From NCBI GenBank assembly GCA_030632725.1, contig DAOVUF010000145.1:1-11666 (forward strand): a stretch of 11,666 bases of DNA, in the 5' to 3' direction. A program made the translations under genes and the position numbers. Positions 6,483 through 11,666 of this stretch are shown piece by piece. Each line of letters begins with the position of its first letter. The first letter of the stretch is position 1. A model generated the notes under the pieces. That model saw only the letters and a list, made by a program, of their open reading frames with translations, was not told the origin of the DNA and ran no database searches. The stretch is from QNES01 sp023143415. GTDB lineage: Bacteria > Pseudomonadota > Gammaproteobacteria > Beggiatoales > Beggiatoaceae.

Positions 6483-6805
6483 AAACTTGATTTATAACAA
6501 TTTTTTACCGCAGAAACAAGAAATGTTAATGAACCGATACCACGGAATTAAGAGTTGAATTTTAAAAAAAAATGGAGTACAACGCTTTAGCTTTGTTGTT
6601 GGAGTACAACATTAACTTTGTTGTTGGTATTCAACATTAACTTTGTTGTTGGTATTCAACATTAACTTTGTTGTTGGAGTACATTCGAGGTTTGAGTTTT
6701 TTAAAGAAAAACTCAAACCTCGAATGCTTTAGCTTTGTCAGTCCGCCCAAAGCTGAAGCGTTGGACTCCTATTTTAACTCTTAATTCGCATCACTAAAAC
6801 AAGTT
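6483..6805. other. Gene-free repeat region upstream of fccB
   Basis: 323 nt without a gene. The stretch 6545-6787 is bounded by 12-nt inverted repeats (GAATTAAGAGTT at 6545-6556, its complement at 6776-6787). Between them are units of GGAGTACAACGCTTTAGCTT and GGTATTCAACATTAACTTTG type at 6574-6682, a 43-nt hairpin (6683-6725), and a unit at 6746-6768. The fccB start follows 18 nt after the right terminal repeat. Confidence 0.75.
6683..6725. repeat. 43-nt hairpin element, copy 3, inserted within a repeat unit
   Basis: The stem 6683-6701 pairs with 6707-6725 around loop TAAAG. It sits between GGAGTAC (6676-6682) and GCTTTAGCTTTG (6726-6737). In intact neighbours (6574-6595) those parts are joined by AAC, so the hairpin stands exactly where that trinucleotide should be. 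Confidence 0.92.
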
Positions 6806-8101
6806 ATGAACCGTAGAAATTTTATCAAAATCACCGCCGGTATGACTGCCGCCGGTATAACTGGTTGTAGTACCGTTCCCCCTTCCCCCGTAACTGGAAA
6901 GAAGCGTGTCGTCGTTATTGGCGGCGGTGCGGGTGGCGCGACGGCAGCCAAATATATTCGCAAAAATGATCCGTCTATTGAAGTCACCCTTATTGAGCAA
7001 AACAAGCATTACTATACCTGTTTTATGAGTAATGAAGTGTTGGGCGGATGGCGCAACGTTGATTCCATTAAATTTAGTTATGAAGGATTGGAAAAATACG
7101 GTGTCAAAGTTGTACATAATCGCGCAACGGGAATTGATCCTGACAAGAAAAAAGTAACCACCCAAAGCGGCAAGACTTTTCATTATGATCGCCTGATTGT
7201 CTCACCAGGCATTGATTTTAAATGGGAAACCATTGAAGGCTATAATGAAAGCGTTGCGGAAAAAATACCTCACGCTTGGAATAGTGGCTCTCAAACTGCC
7301 CTGCTACGCAAACAATTAGAAGCCATGAAAGATGGGGGCAGAGTTATTATTACAGTGCCACGCAGACCTTTTCGTTGTCATCCGGGTCCTTATGGACGTG
7401 CCAGCATAATTGCGGACTACTTGAAACAGTACAAGCCTAAATCTAAAGTGATCATCTTGGAAGCCAGTGAAAAATTTGCACAGCAAAAGTTATTCATCCA
7501 AGCTTGGAAAAAACTTTATGGTTATGGCACGGATCACAGCATCATTGAATGGCTCCCATTTTCTGAAGGCGGCGAAGTCATACGAGTTGATGCCAAAAAA
7601 AAGGCCCTTTATACTGAACCGTTTGAAGATCAACATGTTGGAGATGTTCTCAATGTCATTCCACAACAAAAAGCAGGTAAAATTGCCTTTATTGGTGACT
7701 TAGTGGATGAAACCGGTTGGTGCCCTATCAACCAGAGAACTTTTGAATCGGAACGGCACACAGACATTCACATTATTGGCGATGCCGCCATTGCTAGTCC
7801 AATGGCAAGAGCCGCCAATGCGGCTAATTCTCAAGCTAAAGTCTGTGCGTTTGCGATTGTGAAAGCGTTAAAAGGCGAGGAAATGGTACCGCCCTTTCTT
7901 ATCAATGCGTGTTATAGCATGATCGGCAAAGAATATGGCATTTCCGTTGCCGCCGTTTATCACTTAGAAGGTGATAAGATAAAATGGATCAGAGGCGCAG
8001 GTGGCATTTCACCTATGGATGGTTCTCCTGAACTCAGAAAACGTGAAGTGCTTTACGCCCATAGTTGGTTTAAAAATTTGACTAACGATATATTTGGCTA
8101 A
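6806..8101 (+). CDS. fccB: Flavocytochrome c sulfide dehydrogenase, flavoprotein subunit
   Basis: A 431-residue periplasmic FAD protein that oxidises sulfide to sulfur/polysulfide and passes electrons to a cytochrome c subunit. It starts with a twin-arginine signal (NRRNFIKITAGMTAAG), which fits export in folded form with cofactor. Features: Rossmann motif VVVIGGGAGGATAAKYI (residues 35-51), YYTC with C72 aligned to the cysteine that binds FAD covalently, PFRCHPGP (C191) and TGWCPI (C306), the redox-active disulfide pair, IIGDAAIASPM for the second FAD contact, and the C-terminal family ending (YAHSWFKNLTNDIFG). All key cysteines are present and length is full. The signal ends in ITGC (C21), a plausible Tat lipobox. 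No cytochrome subunit gene (fccA) is adjacent. The next gene, 95 nt downstream past an imperfect hairpin, is a CopD-like protein. The start is only 18 nt from a repeat element, so any promoter lies within repeat DNA. Confidence 0.93.
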   Translation: MNRRNFIKITAGMTAAGITGCSTVPPSPVTGKKRVVVIGGGAGGATAAKYIRKNDPSIEVTLIEQNKHYYTCFMSNEVLGGWRNVDSIKFSYEGLEKYGVKVVHNRATGIDPDKKKVTTQSGKTFHYDRLIVSPGIDFKWETIEGYNESVAEKIPHAWNSGSQTALLRKQLEAMKDGGRVIITVPRRPFRCHPGPYGRASIIADYLKQYKPKSKVIILEASEKFAQQKLFIQAWKKLYGYGTDHSIIEWLPFSEGGEVIRVDAKKKALYTEPFEDQHVGDVLNVIPQQKAGKIAFIGDLVDETGWCPINQRTFESERHTDIHIIGDAAIASPMARAANAANSQAKVCAFAIVKALKGEEMVPPFLINACYSMIGKEYGISVAAVYHLEGDKIKWIRGAGGISPMDGSPELRKREVLYAHSWFKNLTNDIFG

Positions 8102-8112
8102 TATCTCAAATC

Positions 8113-8171
8113 ATGTCGTAGCCGATTTATCGCCTTTCACGAAATAGGTGATAAATCATCTACGACGACAT
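8113..8171. terminator. Imperfect long hairpin between fccB and the CopD-like gene
   Basis: ATGTCGTAG and GATTTATC on the left pair with GATAAATC and CTACGACGACAT on the right, with AGGT/GCCT extending the inner stem around a TTCACGAAAT loop. There is no U-run, so it may be a processing or attenuation structure, or just another palindromic repeat, and not a true terminator. Confidence 0.45.
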
Positions 8172-8196
8172 TCATCAACTTGAACATGAAATAATT

Positions 8197-8685
8197 ATGT
8201 CTATATCACATACGCCTTATTTTTTAGCCATTCTGCTTACTTTACATACTTTATCTGCTGTCATTTGGGTGGGCGGAATGTTTTTTGCTCATATCGCTTT
8301 ACGCCCAGTTGCTAATCAATTGCTTGAACCGCCCTTGCGTTTACCTCTGATGTCACAAGTGCTTGGGCGGTTTTTCCCATGGGTATGGGTGGCAGTGATC
8401 TTATTATGGATTACCGGATTATGGCTCATCTTTGGCGTTTATGGGGGCATGGGTAAGACAGCAATATACATTCATATCATGTTGACACTGGGAATCGTGA
8501 TGACAGTATTGTTTATGTATATTGTCTTTATTCCTTTTGTGGCTCTTAAAGAGGCGATTTCCAAAAAGGATTTTAAGTCAGCTGGTGGTTATTTAGCCAC
8601 GATTCGTCAAATCATCGTCACCAATTTATGGTTAGGAATCATAACCATTGTCGTTGCCACAGCAGGACGATATATTTTAATTTAG
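8197..8685 (+). CDS. CopD-family (DUF-type) four-helix inner-membrane protein
   Basis: A 162-residue integral membrane protein with four clear transmembrane segments at about residues 8-32, 61-82, 88-117 and 139-160. The first helix carries LHTLSAVIWVGGMFFAHIALRP, a histidine followed by a W-x-GG motif and a second histidine, typical of short CopD-like proteins. H17, H32 and H93 could bind metal or haem. CopD relatives are linked to copper uptake or resistance, but for these short versions the role is not established, so the call is of family, not function. It has no evident Shine-Dalgarno. The 95-nt gap from fccB contains a hairpin but no long repeat, so co-transcription with fccB is possible. 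A role in electron transfer or metal supply for sulfide oxidation is speculation. Confidence 0.78.
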   Translation: MSISHTPYFLAILLTLHTLSAVIWVGGMFFAHIALRPVANQLLEPPLRLPLMSQVLGRFFPWVWVAVILLWITGLWLIFGVYGGMGKTAIYIHIMLTLGIVMTVLFMYIVFIPFVALKEAISKKDFKSAGGYLATIRQIIVTNLWLGIITIVVATAGRYILI

Positions 8686-8877
8686 GAATGAGAATTCAAT
8701 AATACCCGATAAGGTTTTAGTCTTCAAATAAAATCTCGTCATTAAACCTGACAGGTTTGGCTAATTTTAGAGCGATAGCGTGTAGCGGAACGCTCAATCC
8801 ACAAAAAACCAAAAATGGTGGGTTTCCACTTCGTTCCTAAATTAAGTACCATGCACAAATTTCTACAACGTTGCTTC

Positions 8878-8910
8878 AAACCTGACAGGTTTTAAAAACC
8901 TGTCAGGTTT
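8878..8910. repeat. Perfect 16-bp inverted repeat built from two palindromes
   Basis: AAACCTGACAGGTTTT (8878-8893) pairs perfectly with 8895-8910 around a single A. Each half is itself a palindrome, so cruciform and hairpin forms compete. It belongs to the same family as 3757-3789 and 8744-8758. Confidence 0.92.
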
Positions 8911-9048
8911 AGTTGTTGATAAATTATATGATGGAGTTCAACGCTTTGTTCGCTAGTAATTTGAACACGCCCAACGCTTCAGCGTTGGACGGAAAAAAGT
9001 ATTAAAACTTTCCCTCATTCCCAAGTTTCAGTTTGGGAACGAGGGGTT

Positions 9049-9258
9049 ATAAGTACTGAAGCACAAGTTATCGGATATTATGGAGTCCAAACCTTCAGAT
9101 TTGGCATTCGGTCATTTGGTCACGTCCAAATCTAAAGGATTCGAGGTTTTAGTTTTTTGAAGAAAAACTAAAACCTCGAATGGACTCCAAAAAGGGTCAC
9201 GTCCAAATCTGAAGGTTTGGATTCCAAAAAGTGCTAAAACTTGTGCTTCGGTACTTAT
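9049..9258. mobile_element. 210-bp MITE-like copy of the dispersed repeat, carrying a hairpin insertion
   Basis: Its ends are 22-nt inverted repeats matching at 20 positions (9049-9070, ATAAGTACTGAAGCACAAGT; 9237-9258). Inside are units at 9082-9104, a split unit (9126-9138 plus 9182-9188) and 9203-9225. It has no coding capacity. Compared with the copy at 1-127 it carries an extra 43-nt hairpin at 9139-9181. Confidence 0.8.
9139..9181. repeat. 43-nt hairpin element, copy 4, inserted within a repeat unit
   Basis: A 19-bp perfect stem (9139-9157 with 9163-9181) has loop TGAAG. It separates CCAAATCTAAAGG from GGACTCC, which in intact units (for example 73-95) are joined by TTT. The stem reads CGAGGTTTTAG, with a matching change on the other arm. 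Confidence 0.93.
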
Positions 9259-9305
9259 CAATAATATCAGCCGATTTCTATTCATCATCATTAGAGGATT
9301 ATCCC

Positions 9306-11393
9306 ATGAGTTTATTAATGGATGCTTTAAAAAAAGCGGATGAAAATCTGAAAGAAAACACTTCCCAAACGCCTGATAAAACTGATGATATTCTCAATGT
9401 AGATGAGGAGCCACTTTTTATTGAGACGATAGAGGATAGTATTCCTTCATCTCAGTTTGAGCAAACTATAGAAGATAGTATTCCTTCATCTCAGTTTGAG
9501 CAAACTTCTGAATCATCCCTCAAAGATTGGAATGAAGAATTGCTTGGCCATTTTAAAGACATCAATTTTCAAAAAGAAAACGAAACTTTTCTTCCTGAAC
9601 CAAATAAAATTGACGATTTAGTTGATTTTAATGAACTTGATTCAGAAATAGAAAAAAAAAGAGAGACGGTTAATTGGGAAGATGATATTCTGCCACAATT
9701 TCAACATGATAATGAGGAAAAGTCTGAACGCGAAGTTGACGAAGTTGAATCTTTAGAATTTAAACGCATCACTTCTGATGACGAGGTTGCCATTGGAAAA
9801 CCGTTTAAAGACGGTACGATTAAAGAAAACAAAACCATTACAGAAAAACAAGCCTTTGAAGATTTTTCCTATAACGAGGTAGAAAAGCAAATAGAATCAA
9901 AAATTGATGTGCAGGAATTTGAACAAGTTCAAGATGACATTTTTTCAGATAAGTTAGAAGAACAGCAAGATGAATTAAAAACGGATGTACAGAAATTTGA
10001 ACCAACTCAAGAAGAGAGCATTTTTCCTGATGGGCAAAAACGACAAGAAAAAGTGAAAAGTGATGTGCCGAAATTAGCAGAAACCGCCATTGACATTTCC
10101 GATGGGTTAAAACAGAAAGATGAATTGAAAACAGATATGCAGAAAGCAGATGTTTCAAAAGTGATAACAAAAAAAATCCCTCGCCCTAAAGATGCACAGC
10201 GCATTTTAGCCGCAAGTAATCCTCCATCCTCTTCCAAAGGTGCTACCTGGTTATATGCCATATTAGGTATATTACTCGTTAGTATGGGAGCCGGATATTA
10301 TTATATTGAAAATTATTTAGTATCATCTCCTTCCTTTATTATTACGCATCAGCCAAAACCAAAACGAAATTTAGAGGTAGCGCGGCAGGAATCACAGCAA
10401 TTTGTTGATAAAATTCGATCTAAAAAACCTGAAATATTGCATCAAAATCAAAAACCTGAAATACTGCCTGAAATTGAAACATTGCCTGAAAAACAGTTAG
10501 AAATATTGCCTGAAACGCCGCCTGAAACGCCGCCTGTTCAGCTAAGTAAACAAACACCTCCAATGATTGAGGAGATGAAAAAGCCCGAAATGCCAACCAA
10601 AGCTCAATCAACGAAGAAGCCAAAAACGCCTATTTCTTCCCCAGTTCAATCTCATCCCATAATTCTCAATAAAAAATTTGAACTGGCGCAAAAAAAATAT
10701 ATGACTACGCCTTCTCAAAAGTCGCCACAAAAGTCTGCGCCTTCAGAAAAAAAATCAGAAAAAAAAGAAGTACCGTTGTCACCTCAAACCCCTGGTATTC
10801 AGATACGCAAAACCGTTAGTACTAAAATTAATGCTGAATTATCAAAAGGTTATAACGCATTTCAACAGAATGATGATTGGACTGCACAACGTGCCTATAC
10901 TAAAGTTTTACAAAAAGACGAAAATAATCGTGATGCTTTATTAGGGCTTGCAGCGGTGGCTTTACGAAAGGGTAACAAAGCACAGGCGCAACACCATTAT
11001 CAACGAGTCTTACATTTATACCCCCAAGATACTTATGCACAGGTGGGTTTAATCAATACTTTAGATCATTTTTCCCAAGAGACTGAGAGCCAATTGAAAT
11101 TATTAATCAAACAAGTTCCACAATCGGCTTATATACATTTTAGTTTAGGTAATTTTTATGCCCGCAAAGGGCGATGGGCGCAAGCGCAGAAAGCCTATTT
11201 CAATGCTTACCGTTATGACAAAATTCAAGCGGATTATGTTTATAACCTTGCCATCAGTTTAGATTATCTGAATAAACCGTCGCTTGCTTTAACTTATTAT
11301 AAACAGGCATTAGAGCTGGCATCAAATCAGTCGGTTCATTTTAATCCCAAATCCATCTTAAAACGTATGCAGACTTTAAATGATCATAAGTAA
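9306..11393 (+). CDS. Single-pass membrane protein with acidic N-terminal region and C-terminal TPR domain (MshN/GspB-like layout)
   Basis: A 695-residue protein. I start it at the ATG at 9306, which has an AGAGGA ribosome site 7 nt upstream. An in-frame start at 9231 would lie inside a repeat. The N-terminus MSLLMDALKKADENL resembles the short leader of MSHA-pilus or type II secretion accessory proteins. Residues 15-300 are acidic and low complexity, with a perfect 13-residue tandem duplication (TIEDSIPSSQFEQ, about 41-66) and three imperfect 24-26-residue repeats (201-276). A transmembrane helix spans about 314-337. A Pro/Glu/Lys-rich linker with PEILPE-type repeats follows. Residues 509-690 form about five TPR-like helical hairpins (for example GYNAFQQNDDWTAQRAYTKV, FSLGNFYARKGRWAQAQKAY). 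The acidic part is probably cytoplasmic and the TPR part periplasmic, acting as an assembly scaffold. The exact role is unassigned. The TAA stop lies in a dispersed repeat beginning at 11386. Confidence 0.8.
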   Translation: MSLLMDALKKADENLKENTSQTPDKTDDILNVDEEPLFIETIEDSIPSSQFEQTIEDSIPSSQFEQTSESSLKDWNEELLGHFKDINFQKENETFLPEPNKIDDLVDFNELDSEIEKKRETVNWEDDILPQFQHDNEEKSEREVDEVESLEFKRITSDDEVAIGKPFKDGTIKENKTITEKQAFEDFSYNEVEKQIESKIDVQEFEQVQDDIFSDKLEEQQDELKTDVQKFEPTQEESIFPDGQKRQEKVKSDVPKLAETAIDISDGLKQKDELKTDMQKADVSKVITKKIPRPKDAQRILAASNPPSSSKGATWLYAILGILLVSMGAGYYYIENYLVSSPSFIITHQPKPKRNLEVARQESQQFVDKIRSKKPEILHQNQKPEILPEIETLPEKQLEILPETPPETPPVQLSKQTPPMIEEMKKPEMPTKAQSTKKPKTPISSPVQSHPIILNKKFELAQKKYMTTPSQKSPQKSAPSEKKSEKKEVPLSPQTPGIQIRKTVSTKINAELSKGYNAFQQNDDWTAQRAYTKVLQKDENNRDALLGLAAVALRKGNKAQAQHHYQRVLHLYPQDTYAQVGLINTLDHFSQETESQLKLLIKQVPQSAYIHFSLGNFYARKGRWAQAQKAYFNAYRYDKIQADYVYNLAISLDYLNKPSLALTYYKQALELASNQSVHFNPKSILKRMQTLNDHK
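9426..9503 (+). repeat. In-frame 39-nt tandem duplication in the TPR gene
   Basis: Units 9426-9464 and 9465-9503 encode TIEDSIPSSQFEQ twice. They differ at only a few synonymous bases (ACG/ACT, GAG/GAA), so the duplication is recent. Confidence 0.95.
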
Positions 11394-11421
11394 CTGAAGC
11401 AGATCGGATATGATGGAGTCT
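11386..11421. repeat. Degenerate end of the dispersed element, containing the TPR gene stop
   Basis: ATAAGTAACTGAAGCAGATCG followed by GATATGATGGAGTC matches the left end of 9049-9088, with a one-base insertion and a short deletion of about 6 nt. The TAA stop of the TPR gene (11391-11393) falls inside it. Confidence 0.7.
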
Positions 11422-11485
11422 AACGCTTTAGCTTTAGTCGTTAGTCATTTTATCACAGCCAAACCCTCGTTCCCAAGCTCCAGCT

Positions 11486-11666
11486 CTCATCGTTAGTCAT
11501 CAATATTTAAGTATTTGATTTAAATTGTTTTTTCGTAGGGTGGGTAGAGCGAGAGCGAAACCCACCGAACCTCATCGTTAGTCATCAATATTTAAGTATT
11601 TGATTTAAATTGTTTTTTCGTAGGGTGGGTAGAGCGAGAGCGAAACCCACCGAACCTCATCGTTAG
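11486..11666. repeat. Perfect 85-bp tandem direct repeat, running off the right edge
   Basis: Two identical units (11486-11570, 11571-11655) and the first 11 nt of a third. Each contains a GGTGGGT / ACCCACC inverted pair around AGAGCGAGAGCGAA, and an AT-rich part with CAATATTTAA / TTAAATTG. The junction motif is CTCATCGTTAG. No open frame runs through it. Confidence 0.95.

Larger units (their letters stand above)
8686..9305. other. 620-nt gene-free repeat region upstream of the TPR gene
   Basis: It contains AAACCTGACAGGTTT palindromes (8744-8758 and 8878-8910), a fragment of the dispersed unit (8930-8950), an 8-bp stem CCAACGCT/AGCGTTGG (8971-8988), an inverted repeat of TTCCCAA/TTTGGGAA (9012-9046), and the element at 9049-9258. 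The 47 nt after that element hold the AGAGGA ribosome site of the TPR gene. No gene is visible. Confidence 0.75.

Noticed and set aside
6477..6510. Rho-independent terminator after the permease operon
   Set aside because: The 9-bp stem is mostly A/T with a 16-nt loop, and the T-run is part of the stem, not after it, so it is too weak to call.
6794..7183. Antisense frame of 129 codons opposite fccB
   Set aside because: Shadow of the strong fccB reading frame, with no recognisable domain and no start signals.
9231..9305. Longer N-terminus for the TPR protein (25 extra residues from GTG at 9231)
   Set aside because: The extension lies mostly in the terminal repeat of the element at 9049-9258. 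The ATG at 9306 has a good AGAGGA site and a family-like N-terminus.
9838..10170. Antisense frame of 110 codons opposite the TPR gene
   Set aside because: Arises from the lysine/glutamate-rich composition of the sense gene. Composition is leucine/histidine noise without motif.

Overview
The window is AT-rich, gene-sparse chromosomal DNA with eight credible protein genes. Roughly a quarter of it is intergenic and packed with short dispersed and palindromic repeats. The gene content points to a gammaproteobacterial sulfur oxidiser: a flavocytochrome c sulfide dehydrogenase flavoprotein, a rhombosortase paired with its lipoprotein target, and a DusB of gammaproteobacterial type. The very heavy load of small repeats, including the AAACCTGACAGGTTT palindrome and CCAAA-CTGAAG-TTGGACTCC units, fits my recollection of large filamentous sulfur bacteria (Beggiatoa/Thioploca/Thiomargarita relatives). 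That placement is inference from memory, not a search result.

Layout. At 97-1508 (minus strand) an overlapping pair encodes a rhombotarget lipoprotein and a rhombosortase, the intramembrane protease predicted to process its C-terminal Gly-Gly tail. A mosaic of repeats (1509-1889) separates them from dusB (1890-2846, minus), a tRNA dihydrouridine synthase. A 1 kb gene-free stretch (2847-3878) holds a 413-bp MITE-like element with 18-bp perfect terminal inverted repeats and an internal 26/28-nt tandem array. Plus-strand genes follow: a LysM plus Cys/His peptidase-like protein (3879-4577), two translationally coupled DppB/DppC-type ABC permeases (4766-6482), fccB (6806-8101), a four-helix CopD-like membrane protein (8197-8685) and a large single-pass TPR protein (9306-11393). 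The right edge is a perfect 85-bp tandem repeat that runs off the window.

Repeat architecture is the most unusual aspect. One 23-nt unit family recurs at 1-127, 4588-4736, 9049-9258 and, in variant form, at 3101-3258 and 6574-6790. A 43-nt hairpin with a conserved TGAAG loop and covarying stem occurs four times. In two of those it replaces exactly the same trinucleotide of the 23-nt unit, and the window also holds an uninterrupted counterpart of one of them. One repeat family supplies the last residues and stop codon of the rhombosortase and the stop codon of the TPR gene, so these elements have shaped gene ends.

Functional links between genes are limited. The rhombosortase and its target form one clear unit, and the two permeases form another. 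FccB (periplasmic sulfide oxidation) has no adjacent cytochrome subunit, and the permeases have no adjacent ATPase or binding protein. I see no CRISPR array, RNA gene, or intact transposase.
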